Positions 50,888-61,512 of a stretch of 64,000 nucleotides of DNA are shown one piece after another (the first letter of the stretch is position 1; every line of letters starts with the position of its first letter). Position numbers and translations under genes: made by a program. The notes under the pieces are model-generated. The model was given only the letters and a program-made list of their open reading frames with translations, ran no database searches and was not told the DNA's origin. The stretch covers positions 62,001 through 126,000 of the forward strand of contig NZ_JASBQE010000024.1 of the NCBI RefSeq assembly GCF_029960785.1. Direction: 5' to 3'. This stretch comes from Polyangium sp. 15x6 (GTDB lineage: Bacteria; Myxococcota_A; Polyangia; Polyangiales; Polyangiaceae).

Positions 50888-51745
50888 ATGCAGAGTGGAA
50901 AGAGTCTGCGCTTGATGCCCGACCCGGCAGGCATCTCCGGCGATCCCGCGGCGGTGATCCCTCTGCTGGAGGAAATCGAAGCGCTGCCCGAGAGCGCCAC
51001 CGGCGCGCTCGTCTTCGGCCCCCCGACGCAAGGCACGGTGCTGGTCGAGAACGGTCGAATCTGCTGGGCCGCGGCGTCCGGCATGGAGCGCAGGCTCGCG
51101 GACCTGCTCCGAGCGTACGCCGACGAACCCCCGGAGTCGAAGCGGATCGAGGACGTATACAAGCGCTGCAAGCGTGATCAGATCCCCGTCGTCAAGGCGC
51201 TCGTCGACAGCGGTCTCGTGTCGCTGGACGGGCTCAAAGAGGTGATCCGGCAGCACACGTCGGAGGCGCTGATCGCCCTCACGCGCGAGCCGCTCCGGGA
51301 AGCGCCGAACTGGGCGCCGCACAAGCACCAAGGCTACGACGCGAAGTTCACGTTCGATCCATGCGAGCTCATCGTGAGCGTGGGCGGCGTGTTCCACCCG
51401 GATCTCGCAGGGCGCGCGCGGCTGGATTTCGACGGGCTTCTCCGGTCGGGCGTGTACGCGGTGTCGTACGCGCGCGCGCCGCAGTCGAACACGCCGGTGC
51501 CGATCTATCGATCGCCGGGCGCGTACTTCACGCTGCGCCAGGTGATGTCGCTCGGGCGATGGGCGTTCTCCGCGCTCGACGTGTGCAACGCCTACAGCGC
51601 GCGCGCGAGGATCGCAGCGACGCTCGTCGAGCCGGGCGAGTACCTCGTAGCCTGGCAGTCGCGCGGCGTGGTGAGCGTGGCGCAGTGCGAGGACTCGATG
51701 AGCTTCGCGTTCATCGTGGGCAAACGCGCGCGCGCAACTTCCTGA
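50888..51745 (+). CDS. DUF4388/PATAN-like protein, unknown role
   Basis: This 285-aa soluble protein has an N-terminal part (about 20-130) that follows the PATAN/DUF4388 pattern: a helix, then GALVFGPPTQGTVLVENGRI and CWAAASGMERRLADLLRAYA (beta-hairpin and helices). A helical part follows (PVVKALVDSGLVSLDGLKEV). A second domain starts about 145 (KFTFDPCELIVSVGGVFHPD) and is beta-rich to the end. DUF4388 proteins in myxobacteria often take part in two-component signalling or motility, but no neighbour here supports a specific pathway. The start is ATG 50888, with GAGGAACCCAGGA upstream. It is convergent with the 553-aa membrane protein gene (18 bp between stops). Confidence 0.65.
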   Translation: MQSGKSLRLMPDPAGISGDPAAVIPLLEEIEALPESATGALVFGPPTQGTVLVENGRICWAAASGMERRLADLLRAYADEPPESKRIEDVYKRCKRDQIPVVKALVDSGLVSLDGLKEVIRQHTSEALIALTREPLREAPNWAPHKHQGYDAKFTFDPCELIVSVGGVFHPDLAGRARLDFDGLLRSGVYAVSYARAPQSNTPVPIYRSPGAYFTLRQVMSLGRWAFSALDVCNAYSARARIAATLVEPGEYLVAWQSRGVVSVAQCEDSMSFAFIVGKRARATS

Positions 51746-51763
51746 CGCGCAGCTTCTCGACGC

Positions 51764-53425
51764 TCAAGGCGAGGCTTCGAGCTGGGGTTCGGGGCGTAGG
51801 GCGCCGTCAGGCGACCCGGAGCCCCGAGCGTCAACTTCGAGATCGAGCTCGGACGGGACGGGCCGCGGCGGCAGCGGCACCGACACGCGCACGCCGTCGT
51901 GCACCGGGACGACGACCGGCAACGCCGCGCGTTGAGAAGGCGCGTCGCGATCGGCGATGGTGCGCGCAGCGACGACGCGCTGCGGCGACAACGAGTCGTT
52001 GGAGAGACAAACCTCGAGGGACTCGGACGCTGGCGTGATGTCGCACGCGATGACGGGACGCGCGGCGCGCGTGATGCGCGCGAGGACGCTCTCCTCGTCG
52101 GGGCTCGGCGGGCCGAGCGAGGCGAGCACCTCGAGCGCGCGCGGATCACGGTGGTACGCGAGCATCTTCGCGGCGTGGATACGCACGACACGCTGGCGCG
52201 CGCGCGAGAGCTCGAAGAAGGCGTCGGGGGAGGCAGGCTCGCGCCCGGCTTCGAGGCGTCCGAGGCGCGGCGGATCGATACGCATCTCGGTGCCCGGCGC
52301 CTTGAGGTGCCACTTGATCGCGCGGCCCGGGTAGAGCGGCTTTCCCCAGTAGAGACCACGATCGGTGGCGCCGACGCGGCGGTTCTGATCGTCGCGGCGC
52401 GCGAACGTGACGAGGACGCTCACGTCGCGCAGCGGCGTCCCGCCGTTGTTCACGACCGAAAGATCGAAGTCGTACCCACGTCGCTCCGAGGGGACCACAC
52501 GGCCGGAGCCATCCTCGGGCCGTGACGCGAGCAGGACTTCGAGCACCGGGAGCCCCTCGTTCCAGAGAGGAGAAGCGGCGCGCGCGCACACACATCGAGG
52601 CAGGCGTGGTTCGCCGGGAGATGCATCCGCGGGCGAAGGCGCGGGAAACGCAGAGGCGAGGCGCGCGACGAGGAGCGGCACGTTCGGCGCGACGGTCGCG
52701 GGATCGGGGGGTTTGCCGTAACGCTGGAAGAACGAGATGCCGAGCACGGAGAGCGCGGCCACGAGCGCGACGAGGAGCGGCGCGCGCGCCCACGCAGGGA
52801 GCGAGGCCTCGGGAACGGGAGGCGCGGGCGGCGGAGCGAAGGGCGCGGTCGCGACGGGGACGAAGCCGAGGCGCTGGCAAAGCGCGAGCTCGAATGTCTC
52901 CGCGAGGCGATCGGATCCAGGGCCGCCCCAGGTGGCGAACCGAAGGAGCTCACGCAGGAGGAAAAAACTCCCCGCCGCGACGACGAGCCCGACCGCGAGC
53001 CGACCGAGGAGGCCCGTCACGAGCGAAGCGGGCGAAGCGAGCGCGGCGACGAGGCCGAGCGGCGCGGGCAGGAGCGCGACGGCGAGCGCGGCGCGCCTCC
53101 GTGCCTCGTACGCGCGCGCGAGGGCCTCGCGTGGATCGTAGGTGAAGCGCGCGAGCGTGAAGCGCGTGTAGGGCGCGGCGATCGAGGGATCGAGCGCGAG
53201 GCAGAGCGCGCGGCCGCGCCGGACGAGGCCACGGACGGCCGTGTACGGCACGCGCATCTCCACGGACTCCGCGACGCTGCCCGGCACGAAGCCGCTTCGA
53301 AAGCCGGCCGCGCGCACGAGCTCGATCTCGAGGACGTCGGGCAGGAGCGTCAAGCGGACGGCACCCACCGCGTTCGCACCTTCGGCCGCGAGGGCGAGGG
53401 CTCCAACGGTGAACGTGCCCGCCAT
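51764..53425 (-). CDS. Membrane protein of unknown function downstream of uvrA
   Basis: This 553-aa protein has an N-terminal soluble beta domain (about 1-120, starting MAGTFTVGALALAAEGANAV). Two or three membrane helices lie at about 124-160 (LAVALLPAPLGLVAALASPA, LGRLAVGLVVAAGSFFLLRE) and another at about 208-228 (PLLVALVAALSVLGISFFQR). The rest is a large outside domain with a beta-sandwich-like segment (NNGGTPLRDVSVLVTFARRD). No family was recognised. It starts only 3 bp after the uvrA stop, so it is likely co-transcribed with uvrA, though a link to DNA repair is not expected. Confidence 0.75.
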   Translation of the reverse strand: MAGTFTVGALALAAEGANAVGAVRLTLLPDVLEIELVRAAGFRSGFVPGSVAESVEMRVPYTAVRGLVRRGRALCLALDPSIAAPYTRFTLARFTYDPREALARAYEARRRAALAVALLPAPLGLVAALASPASLVTGLLGRLAVGLVVAAGSFFLLRELLRFATWGGPGSDRLAETFELALCQRLGFVPVATAPFAPPPAPPVPEASLPAWARAPLLVALVAALSVLGISFFQRYGKPPDPATVAPNVPLLVARLASAFPAPSPADASPGEPRLPRCVCARAASPLWNEGLPVLEVLLASRPEDGSGRVVPSERRGYDFDLSVVNNGGTPLRDVSVLVTFARRDDQNRRVGATDRGLYWGKPLYPGRAIKWHLKAPGTEMRIDPPRLGRLEAGREPASPDAFFELSRARQRVVRIHAAKMLAYHRDPRALEVLASLGPPSPDEESVLARITRAARPVIACDITPASESLEVCLSNDSLSPQRVVAARTIADRDAPSQRAALPVVVPVHDGVRVSVPLPPRPVPSELDLEVDARGSGSPDGALRPEPQLEASP

Positions 53426-53428
53426 GCG

Positions 53429-56400
53429 TCATGCCTCCGCCGCGAGGACCATGTCCGCCGCGGGCCGCTCGAAGAGCGCGCGGAGGACACGTCCTGTCGC
53501 GGTCGCGCGTCGCGCCACGGCTTCGGGAGCTCCCTCGGCCACGACACGACCGCCGCCCTTGCCGCCCTCGGGTCCGAGCTCGATCACGTGATCGGCGGCC
53601 GCGATCACGGCGGGGTGATGCTCGATGATCAGCAGCGAGTGGCCACGTTGCACGAGACGATCGAGGACGTTCACGAGGCGCGCCACGTCGGAGAGATGCA
53701 GGCCCGTGGTGGGTTCGTCGAGCACGTAGAGCGTGGGCTTGGCGCGCGAGCCGCTGCAGAGCTCGTCGGCCAGCTTGAGGCGCTGCGCCTCGCCGCCCGA
53801 GAGCGTGTGCGAGCCCTGGCCGAGCCGGAGATACCCCACGCCGAGATCACACATGGTGGCGAGCGGCTCGCGGATCTTCGGGTGCGCCGCGAAGAGCTCG
53901 GCCGCCTCCTCGGCCGTACGGAGCAGGACATCGCCGATCGACATGCCGAGGTAACGTACGTCGAGCGTGGCCGGCTCGAAACGTGTTCCGCCGCAAGCCT
54001 CGCAGGTCGTGACGACGTCGGGCAAGAACGACATCTCGTGCGAGATGACCCCCTGCCCTTCGCACACCTCGCAGCGACCGCCCTTCGCCGTGTTGAACGA
54101 GAACCGCGCGGGGTCGTAGCCGCGCATCTTCGCGTCGGGCGTCGCGGCGAAGAGCTTGCGGACCTCGTCCCAGACGCCGAGGAAGGTGGCCGGGATCGAG
54201 CGCGGCGTGCGGCCGATGGGTGATTGATCCACGGCGACGGCGCGCGCGAGCGAGGGCGGCAGGTGGAGCGCGTCGTGCGGCCCGGGATCGGGTCCCGCGA
54301 GGCCGAGGGCGTGGCGCACGGCGGGGTAAAGCACGTGACGGACGAGCGTGCTCTTCCCGGAGCCAGAGACGCCGGCGACGACGGTCATGCGCCCGAGCGG
54401 AACACGCAACGCGTCGACGCGGAGGTTGTGCGCGCGCGCGCCTTCGATCTCCAGGAACTCGTCGGCAGGGCCGAGCCGCGTGCGGGCCGAGGCGAGCGCG
54501 CGCTCGCCGGAGAGGGCCTTCGCGGTGGGCGAGTTTGCCGTGCGAAGCACCTCGGAGGGCGTCCCCTGGGCCACGATGCGGCCGCCGCCGCGCCCGCCGG
54601 TGGGGCCGAGATCGATGAGGTAATCCGCGGCGCGGATGGTGTCCGCGTCGTGCTCGACCATGAGCACGGTGCTGCCCATGCTCGCGAGCTTGCGGAGGTT
54701 GTCGAGCAGCCGATGCGTGTCGCGCGGGTGCAGGCCGATCGTGGGCTCGTCGAGCACGTAGAGCGCGCCCGTGAGGCCGCTGCCGAGCTGCGCGGCGAGG
54801 CGGAGCCGCTGCATCTCGCCGCCGGAGAGCGTGGCCGCGCGGCGATCGAGCGCGAGGTAGCCGAGGCCGACCTCCTCGACGAACGCGAGCCTCCGCGCGA
54901 GCTCACGGTGTGGCGCCTCGGCGACGAGCGCGCGTTCGCCCTCGAAGTGAAGCGCCTTTGCCCAACGCACGGCCTCGGACACCGAGCGCGCGGTCGCCTC
55001 GTGGTACCGATCGCCGGCAAGGCGCACCGAACGCGGGACGGGCGCGAGGCGCGAGCCGCCGCACGCGGTGCACGGCTCGTTCGAGGCGTCGCTGAGATCG
55101 GCGCCTTCGCTTCCGCCGAGCACGCCCGTCCCCTCGCAGGCCTCGCAGCGGCCTTGCTTGGTGTTGAACGAGAACCAGCGCGGATCGAGCTCGGGCACGC
55201 CCGCTCCGCAACGAGGGCAGGTGCGCGTGGTGGAGAGCAGCTCTTCCTGCCCGCGCGAATTGACGAGCTTGAGCGAGCCCTTGCCGAAGGTGAGCGCGCG
55301 GTCGAACGTGGCGCGATCGAGGCCGTCGAGCTTGCCCTCGTGGATCACGAGATCGATCGAGTGCTCGCGCCGTTTGTCGAGGCGCGGCGGATCGTCCGTG
55401 TTTGCCCGCGCGCCGTCGACGATCGCCTCCGTGATGCCCGCGCGCGCCGCGGCCGTGAAGACGTCGAGGTACGTGCCCTTGCGCGCGACGACCGCGGGCG
55501 CGAGGAGCGTGCGCGTGCCCCGCGTGGCGAGCAGCGCGCGGTACACCTCGTCGGGCGCGCGCGCGGTGATGGGGACGTCGCACGTCGGGCAGTGCGGATC
55601 GCCCACCTTGGCGAAGAGGAGCCGCAGGTAGTGGGCGATCTCGGTGACGGTCGCGACCGTCGAGTTCGACCCCGATCGCGTCGTACGCTGCTCGAGCGCG
55701 ATCGCAGGCGGCACGCCCGTGACGCGATCGACGTCGGGGCGCGGCATCGAGGGGAGGAACTGGCGCGCGTACGGCGTGAGCGTCTCCAGGAAGCGCCGTT
55801 GTCCCTCGGCGAAGACGACGTCGAACGCGAGCGTGCTCTTGCCCGATCCGCTCGGCCCCGTGACGACGACGATCTGGCCGTGCGGGATCGACGTGCAGAC
55901 CTCCGCGAGGTTGTGCTCGCGCGCGTGCACGATCTCGATCGCCGACGGCGCGGGCGGATAGGCCGATTTTCCTCGGCGCGACGCGTCTCCGTTCGCCTTC
56001 TCCTTCCGCCGCGATGACGACGGCGGCGACGATGGTTTCGCGAGGTGCGCCGCGAGCGCGCGTCCCGTGCGCGTGCTCGTGCGCGCGACCTCCTCGGGTG
56101 TCCCCTCGGCGACGATTTTCCCGCCGTCGCTGCCCGCGCCCGGGCCGAGATCCACGACCCAGTCGGCGGCCGCGATCACGTCGAGATCGTGATCGACGAC
56201 GATGACGCTCCCGCCGCCGCGTACGAGGTCCCGCATGGCCTGGTTCAGCAGCAGCACCTCTTCCGCGTGCAGACCCGCGCTCGGCTCGTCGAGCAGGAAG
56301 AGCGAGCCCGCCGTCCGTTCGCCGAGAGCGCGCGCGAGCTTGAGCCGCTGCGCCTCACCGCCGGAGAGCGTCGAGAGCGGCTGGCCCAGCGCGAGGTAGC

Positions 56401-58813
56401 CGAGGCCGAGACGCGCGAGCGGCCCGAGCGCGCGCACGATCGTCGGCTCGCGCGCGAAGATCTCGAGCGCCTCGTCGATCGACAGCGCGAGCACGTCGGC
56501 CACGGAGCGGCCGTCCACCTTGACCGCCAGCACCTCGTCACGGAAGCGTTTGCCTTGACAGACCGGGCACGTCAACGAGACGTCGGCGAGGAACTGCATC
56601 TCGATCGTCTCGGCGCCCTCGCCCGCGCACGACTCGCACCGCCCGAGCGCGACGTTGAACGAGAAATGCCCCGCCGTGAGCTTTCGCGCGGCCGCCTCGG
56701 GCTCCGCGGCGAACTTCTGGCGGATGCGGTTCCACGCGCCCGTGTACGTCGCGGGGTTGCCGCGCGAGGTGCGGCCGAGCGGGGCTTGATCGACGAGCGT
56801 GACGACCTTGACCCCGCTCGTGCCTTCGATCTTCTTGTGCGGTCCCGCGGGCTCGATGTCCTTGTAGCCGCGGGCCCGCGCGAGGGCGCGGTAGAGCACG
56901 TCCTCCACGAGCGTGCTCTTGCCGGATCCGCTCGCGCCCGTCACGCACACGACCTGCCCGAGCGGCAAGCGCGTGCTGACGTCCTTCAAGTTGTTCGCGC
57001 GCGCCCCCACGATGGCGATCGATCCACGCGCCGCAGGACGCTCGTCTGAAGGCGCGACGCTCGCCGCGCCTCGCGCGAGAGCGCGCCCCGTGGGCAGGTC
57101 GGTCCTTCGCGTGAGCTCCGCCGGCGCGCCGTCGAACACCACGCGACCGCCCTGCTTGCCCGCGCCGGGGCCGAGCTCGACCACGCGATCCGAGGCCCGG
57201 ATCACGAGCGGCTCGTGCTCGATCACCACCACGACGTTCCCGCGCGCCGCGAGCTCGCGCATCGCCTCGATGAGCGGCGGGATGTCGCTCGCGTGCAGCC
57301 CCACCGTCGGCTCGTCGAGCACGAACAGCGCGCCCGTGAGCGACGTCCCGAGCGCGCCCGTCAACGTCACGCGTTGCGCCTCACCGCCCGAGAGCGTGCG
57401 CGCTTGCCGATCGAGCGTCAGGTACCCGAGCCCCACGCGCTCCAGGTACGAGAGCCGCTGCGCGAGCTCCTTCCGCGCGATCTCCCCCTGCCCCGTCGTC
57501 GCCTTCAAGCGCTCGAGCAGCGCGCGCGCCTCGCGCAGCTCGAGCCCGTGCCAGCTCGCGAGATCGAGCCCGCCCACGCGGTAGAGCAAGGACTCCGGCG
57601 AGAGGCGCTTGCCGTCGCACGTCGCGCACGGATCGTAGGAGCGGTACCGCGCGAGCAGCACGCGGATGTGCATCTTGTACGTGCGCGTCTCCAGCCACTT
57701 GAACCACGCGCGCACGCCGGGGTACCTGTCACCGCGGAAGCTGCCCTCGCCGTCGAGCACCTGCGCGCGCTGCGCCTCGGTGAGCTCCTTCCACGGCACG
57801 TCGAGCGGGATGCCCTTCTTCTCGCAGAACTTCTTGAGGACCTTCCGCTCCCACGACGTGCTCGACCCCGTCCACGGCCGGATCGCCCCGCCTTCGAGGG
57901 TCTTCTCGTCGTCGGGGATCACCTTGCCCCAGTCGACGCCGATCGTTCGGCCAAACCCGCGGCACCCCGGGCACGCGCCGATCGGAGACTGGTACGAGAA
58001 CAGGCCCGGCCGCGCGGCGTCGAAGCTCCGCGCGCACGACGGGCAGGCGAGCCCCCGCGGCACGAGCACGCGCCGCCCCGCGCCGTTCGCGCCCGAGCCG
58101 CCGACGTAGAGCGCCACGCCTCCCTCGGCCCGCTGCCACGCCTCCTCGATCGCCGATCCGAGGCGCCGCGCGTCCCGCGCGCCGATCTTCACGCGGTCGA
58201 CGATCACCTCGACCCCGCCGCCCGCGCCGAGCGCGTCGCTCGGCCCGACCTCGTCGATGTCGCGCACCTCGCCGCGCACGAGCAGACGCCGGTAGCCCGC
58301 TTCGAGCAGCGTCTCGCGCACGTCGAGCAGCTCCTCGGTGCCGGCGACGGGCACGCGGTACGTGACGAGCGCGGTCGATCCCTCGTGGCTCTCCACGGCC
58401 TTCGACGCGGCCGTCACCGCGTCGACGCGGACCGCCGGAACCTGGCACGTGGGGCACACGGGCGTGGCCTCGCGGGCGAACACGGCCGACAGGTACGGCT
58501 CGAGATCGGCCATCGTGGCGACCGTGGAGCGCGAGCTCTTCACGGGCGCGCGGCGATCGACGGCCACGCCCGCGGCGACCGGATCGAGCTCGTCGATCGG
58601 CGGACGCTCGAGCCGCTCCAGGAACTGCCGCGCGTACGGGCTGAAGCTCTCCACGAAGCGGCGTTGCCCTTCCGAGTAGAGCGTATCGAGCGCGAGGGAG
58701 GACTTTCCCGCGCCGGAGACGCCCGTGAAGCAAACGAGCTGCCCGGGCACGAGCTCGAGGTCGATGCCCTGGAGGTTGTGGGTGCGCGCGCCGCGGATGC
58801 GGATGGGTTGCAT
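53429..58813 (-). CDS. uvrA: Double-length excinuclease ABC subunit A (two UvrA units fused)
   Basis: This 1794-aa protein is about twice the usual UvrA length, with four ABC ATPase cassettes. Walker A sites are GVSGAGKSS (31-39), GASGSGKST (about 622), GPSGSGKST (about 982) and GVSGSGKST (about 1479). Signatures are [11 protein letters not shown] (about 470), [12 protein letters not shown] (about 820), [11 protein letters not shown] (about 1330) and [15 protein letters not shown] (about 1675). Zinc-finger Cys sets such as CESCAGEG and [15 protein letters not shown] and CEACGGTR are present in both halves. A Ser/Lys/Arg-rich linker (about 920-955) joins the units. Such tandem UvrA proteins are known from myxobacteria and Chlamydia. 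It recognises DNA damage and loads UvrB. ATG 58813 is the start; smpB is divergent. Confidence 0.96.
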   Translation of the reverse strand: MQPIRIRGARTHNLQGIDLELVPGQLVCFTGVSGAGKSSLALDTLYSEGQRRFVESFSPYARQFLERLERPPIDELDPVAAGVAVDRRAPVKSSRSTVATMADLEPYLSAVFAREATPVCPTCQVPAVRVDAVTAASKAVESHEGSTALVTYRVPVAGTEELLDVRETLLEAGYRRLLVRGEVRDIDEVGPSDALGAGGGVEVIVDRVKIGARDARRLGSAIEEAWQRAEGGVALYVGGSGANGAGRRVLVPRGLACPSCARSFDAARPGLFSYQSPIGACPGCRGFGRTIGVDWGKVIPDDEKTLEGGAIRPWTGSSTSWERKVLKKFCEKKGIPLDVPWKELTEAQRAQVLDGEGSFRGDRYPGVRAWFKWLETRTYKMHIRVLLARYRSYDPCATCDGKRLSPESLLYRVGGLDLASWHGLELREARALLERLKATTGQGEIARKELAQRLSYLERVGLGYLTLDRQARTLSGGEAQRVTLTGALGTSLTGALFVLDEPTVGLHASDIPPLIEAMRELAARGNVVVVIEHEPLVIRASDRVVELGPGAGKQGGRVVFDGAPAELTRRTDLPTGRALARGAASVAPSDERPAARGSIAIVGARANNLKDVSTRLPLGQVVCVTGASGSGKSTLVEDVLYRALARARGYKDIEPAGPHKKIEGTSGVKVVTLVDQAPLGRTSRGNPATYTGAWNRIRQKFAAEPEAAARKLTAGHFSFNVALGRCESCAGEGAETIEMQFLADVSLTCPVCQGKRFRDEVLAVKVDGRSVADVLALSIDEALEIFAREPTIVRALGPLARLGLGYLALGQPLSTLSGGEAQRLKLARALGERTAGSLFLLDEPSAGLHAEEVLLLNQAMRDLVRGGGSVIVVDHDLDVIAAADWVVDLGPGAGSDGGKIVAEGTPEEVARTSTRTGRALAAHLAKPSSPPSSSRRKEKANGDASRRGKSAYPPAPSAIEIVHAREHNLAEVCTSIPHGQIVVVTGPSGSGKSTLAFDVVFAEGQRRFLETLTPYARQFLPSMPRPDVDRVTGVPPAIALEQRTTRSGSNSTVATVTEIAHYLRLLFAKVGDPHCPTCDVPITARAPDEVYRALLATRGTRTLLAPAVVARKGTYLDVFTAAARAGITEAIVDGARANTDDPPRLDKRREHSIDLVIHEGKLDGLDRATFDRALTFGKGSLKLVNSRGQEELLSTTRTCPRCGAGVPELDPRWFSFNTKQGRCEACEGTGVLGGSEGADLSDASNEPCTACGGSRLAPVPRSVRLAGDRYHEATARSVSEAVRWAKALHFEGERALVAEAPHRELARRLAFVEEVGLGYLALDRRAATLSGGEMQRLRLAAQLGSGLTGALYVLDEPTIGLHPRDTHRLLDNLRKLASMGSTVLMVEHDADTIRAADYLIDLGPTGGRGGGRIVAQGTPSEVLRTANSPTAKALSGERALASARTRLGPADEFLEIEGARAHNLRVDALRVPLGRMTVVAGVSGSGKSTLVRHVLYPAVRHALGLAGPDPGPHDALHLPPSLARAVAVDQSPIGRTPRSIPATFLGVWDEVRKLFAATPDAKMRGYDPARFSFNTAKGGRCEVCEGQGVISHEMSFLPDVVTTCEACGGTRFEPATLDVRYLGMSIGDVLLRTAEEAAELFAAHPKIREPLATMCDLGVGYLRLGQGSHTLSGGEAQRLKLADELCSGSRAKPTLYVLDEPTTGLHLSDVARLVNVLDRLVQRGHSLLIIEHHPAVIAAADHVIELGPEGGKGGGRVVAEGAPEAVARRATATGRVLRALFERPAADMVLAAEA

Positions 58814-59025
58814 GGCTTCGCTCTCTGCGGTGAGGGGTGATGCGGAAAGACTCGGACAGAGGCGCGGGCGTACTAGCACGACGCGCGGGTTTGTCGCGGA
58901 ACGGATGCGCGTCCGCCTATGGACGCAGGACGCACGGCGCGCTAGCCCTACGCGAGCGTCTGCCTGGAGAGCAGCTCTTCGGGCGGCGCTTGGCCGTAGC
59001 GACAGCGATCAAAGGTGTCAACCAC

Positions 59026-59502
59026 GTGAGCGGGAAAGAAGCGAGCGACGAGAAGCTCATCGTCCGAAACCGGAGGGCCGGCTTCGAGTACGAGCTCGGC
59101 GACCGCTTCGAGGCCGGGATCGTGCTCGTCGGCAGCGAGGTCAAGATGCTGCGCGACGGAAAGGCCGACCTCTCCGACGCGTGGTGCGCGATCATGAACG
59201 GCGAGGCGTTCCTGCACGGCATGCTGATCCCGGAGATGCCCGGCGCCGCGTTCGGTCACGTCGCGAAGCGGTCGCGCAAGCTCCTCTTGCACGGCGCGGA
59301 GATCGATCAGATCCGCAAGGCCGTGGAGCGCGACGGCATGACGGTCGCGGCCACGCGGCTCTACTTCAAGAAGGGGCGCGCGAAGGTCGAGCTCGCGCTG
59401 GCGAAGGGCAAGAAGCAGGCGGACAAACGCGAGACGGTCAAGCAACGCGAGGCCGAACGGGAAGCCCGCGCCGCGATGGGCCGGGGCCGCCGAGCGGAGT
59501 GA
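59026..59502 (+). CDS. smpB: SsrA-binding protein SmpB
   Basis: This 158-aa protein has the standard SmpB sequence: EKLIVRNRRAGFEYELGDRF, EAGIVLVGSEVKMLRDGKAD, LSDAWCAIMNGEAFLHGMLI, RKLLLHGAEIDQIRKAVE, TRLYFKKGRAKVELALAKGK and KRETVKQREAEREARAAM at the C-terminal helix that enters the ribosome mRNA path. Start GTG 59026 (AAAGGTG upstream) gives the normal family length; the frame runs further up to 58837 but that part is basic low-complexity. With tmRNA it rescues stalled ribosomes. tmRNA itself was not found in the window. Confidence 0.95.
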   Translation: MSGKEASDEKLIVRNRRAGFEYELGDRFEAGIVLVGSEVKMLRDGKADLSDAWCAIMNGEAFLHGMLIPEMPGAAFGHVAKRSRKLLLHGAEIDQIRKAVERDGMTVAATRLYFKKGRAKVELALAKGKKQADKRETVKQREAEREARAAMGRGRRAE

Positions 59503-59504
59503 AC

Positions 59505-59792
59505 ATGCCGCACCTGACACTCGTGAAAGGTGGCTCTGCCGATCTCGTGGCCCTCGACGGCGATCGGGTGAGCCTTCGATCCACCGAAGCTTTCGCGCCG
59601 GGAGCGCCGCTCGCCGGCAACCTGGCGACGAGCTCGCTCGTGCGCGTGAAGGTGCACCGCTGCCGAAGGCAGGACGACGCGTTCCTGGTCGAAGGCCGCC
59701 TCGTCGACGCGACGCGGCGCCTTCGCGAGGAGCTCTCCGCCCTGCTCGCGCCCCCGGCAGGCGGGGGCTCGGGCGACGCGGGCTCGTCGTAA
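59505..59792 (+). CDS. Small hypothetical protein downstream of smpB
   Basis: This 95-aa protein starts two bases after the smpB stop, so it is likely translationally coupled. The sequence MPHLTLVKGGSADLVALDGD, RVSLRSTEAFAPGAPLAG, SSLVRVKVHRCRRQDDAFLV, EGRLVDATRRLREELSALL is compatible with a short PilZ-like beta barrel, in which R-x3-R and D/NxSxxG motifs bind cyclic-di-GMP; those motifs are not clearly present, so the match is weak. The C-terminus is Gly/Ser-rich. Confidence 0.6.
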   Translation: MPHLTLVKGGSADLVALDGDRVSLRSTEAFAPGAPLAGNLATSSLVRVKVHRCRRQDDAFLVEGRLVDATRRLREELSALLAPPAGGGSGDAGSS

Positions 59793-59988
59793 CCGTCGCC
59801 GCAAAATCCTGGACCAACGCCGTCGCCGTGCGTGTCGGATCGAGGTTTTTCGTGTCCACCTGGGTTCTGTATTCCAGACCCATGAACAAATGTAAAGCTG
59901 CTCCTCGATCCCGCGGCATTTCCTGGGCTTTGCGTCGCCTGGCTGACGGCATTGCCCGATCCGACGGCCCCCCCTAGGCTCTGAAGAT

Positions 59989-61512
59989 ATGAAGATCGCG
60001 TCGCGCCCCCGGGTCATCATTCGCCGTTGCCCCACCTACGACGTCGAGCAGATCCGCCGGATCGTTCGGGAGGGGCTCGAGGAGCTGGATCTCCGGCCGC
60101 ACGGCCGCACGCTGGTCAAGCCGAACTGCGTCGCGTCGGGCCCGTCGTTCCCGCACGCGTACACGCGGCCGGAGTTCCTGGAGGGCGTGCTGCGCGCCTT
60201 GCAGGACCGTGACGACGGCCGCGTGAAGGAGCTCGCCCTGGGCGAGCGCTGCGGCATCACGCTCCCCACGCGCATGAGCTTCGAGGGCGCGGGCTACTAC
60301 CCGATGCTCAAGCGCACCGGCGTGAAGCACTACCACTTCGAGGAGGAGCCGCAGGTCGAGATCCGACTCTCGCACAAGGAGCGGCTGCGCGACTACCTCT
60401 TCACGCCCGAGCCCGTCGCGAAGGCCGACTTCTTCGTCAACTGCCCCAAGTTCAAGAGCCACCCCTGGACCACCGTGACGTTCTCCATGAAGAACTACAT
60501 CGGCATCCAGGACGATCGGCACCGCCTCATCGACCACGACCACCGGCTCGACGAGAAGATTGCGGACCTCCAGTACATCGTCCAGCCGCAGTTCATTGCC
60601 ATCGACGCGATCGTCGCCGGCGAGGGCCGCATGCTCACGCCCATCCCGCGCAAGCTCGGGCTCGTCATCATGGGCAACTCGCAGGCCGCGTTCGACGCGC
60701 TCTGCTGTCGCATCATCGGCGTCGATCCGTACGCGGTCGATCACCTCCGCCTCGCGTCCGAGCGTGGCTTCGGCTCGCTCGATCTCGACGCGCTGGAGAT
60801 CAGCGGCGACGTGACGCTCGAAGAGGCGAAGGCGATGGCCAAGGGCTTCAAGGTCGGCCTCGTGCGCGTCGAGAAGTACTTCGAGGGCTCGCACATCACC
60901 GCGTACGCCGGCCCGCCGCCGGAGCCGGAGCGCACCGACTACTGCTGGGGCGGTTGTCCGGGCGCGCTCGAGGAGGCCATCGAGATCCTGCGGCTCTACG
61001 ACGAGCAGTGCGACGAGAAGCTGCCACGCATGCACATCGTCTTCGGGGCCTACGAAGGGAAGATCGACGCGGCGCCGGGCGAGCGCGTCGTGTTCATCGG
61101 CGACTGCGCGAAGTGGTCGGGCAACCTCCACGGCCGCCTCGTGAACGTCGAGAGCCTCTACAAGGACCGCGCCCACAAGGACCCGTACCACGCCAAACAC
61201 GACGACATCTTCGCGAAGGCAGTGACCGTGATGCGGAAGATGGCGACCACGGATCCGAGCGAGCCGCTGCGCCTCGAAGGCTGCCCCGTCAGCGTGGCCG
61301 AGCAGGTGCTCACGCTCGTCGAGCTCGGCAAGACGAAGAACCCGTACCTCTCGCCCGCCGACGCCGTGAGCTTCAGCAAGGGCTACCTCGGCTGGCGAGG
61401 CAAGTCGCTCGTCCAGCGCCTCTCCGGCAAGCCCTACCAGATCCACGGGCCCTGCGAGCGCGGGCAAGCCGCGCCCGAGGTCTCGCCGCCTACGCTTCCG
61501 GACGCAGAGTAA
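59989..61512 (+). CDS. DUF362-domain protein
   Basis: This 507-aa protein opens with the DUF362-type core: EQIRRIVREGLEELDL, TLVKPNCVASGPSFPHAYTR, FFVNCPKFKSHPWTTVTFSM, KNYIGIQDDRHRLIDHDH, FIAIDAIVAGEGRMLTPIPR, and DALCCRIIGVDP, AVDHLRLASERGFG. A second part (about 320-500) includes CWGGCPGALEEAIEILRLYD, VVFIGDCAKWSG and a Cys-x-Val-x-V site. Most DUF362 proteins carry iron-sulfur ferredoxin-like parts; here only CxxxC-type pairs are visible, so it is a cluster-poor relative. Function unknown. Its 3' end overlaps the convergent YceI-like gene by 23 bp. Confidence 0.85.
   Translation: MKIASRPRVIIRRCPTYDVEQIRRIVREGLEELDLRPHGRTLVKPNCVASGPSFPHAYTRPEFLEGVLRALQDRDDGRVKELALGERCGITLPTRMSFEGAGYYPMLKRTGVKHYHFEEEPQVEIRLSHKERLRDYLFTPEPVAKADFFVNCPKFKSHPWTTVTFSMKNYIGIQDDRHRLIDHDHRLDEKIADLQYIVQPQFIAIDAIVAGEGRMLTPIPRKLGLVIMGNSQAAFDALCCRIIGVDPYAVDHLRLASERGFGSLDLDALEISGDVTLEEAKAMAKGFKVGLVRVEKYFEGSHITAYAGPPPEPERTDYCWGGCPGALEEAIEILRLYDEQCDEKLPRMHIVFGAYEGKIDAAPGERVVFIGDCAKWSGNLHGRLVNVESLYKDRAHKDPYHAKHDDIFAKAVTVMRKMATTDPSEPLRLEGCPVSVAEQVLTLVELGKTKNPYLSPADAVSFSKGYLGWRGKSLVQRLSGKPYQIHGPCERGQAAPEVSPPTLPDAE

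Noticed and set aside
58837-59025. N-terminal extension of smpB (63 residues)
   Set aside because: SmpB proteins begin at the KLI-x-N strand; the extension is basic, low-complexity and overlaps the promoter region of the divergent uvrA gene.
58814-59025. Possible tmRNA or tRNA between uvrA and smpB
   Set aside because: No acceptor-stem pairing, T-loop GTTCRA box or tag-coding frame was visible in this short divergent spacer.
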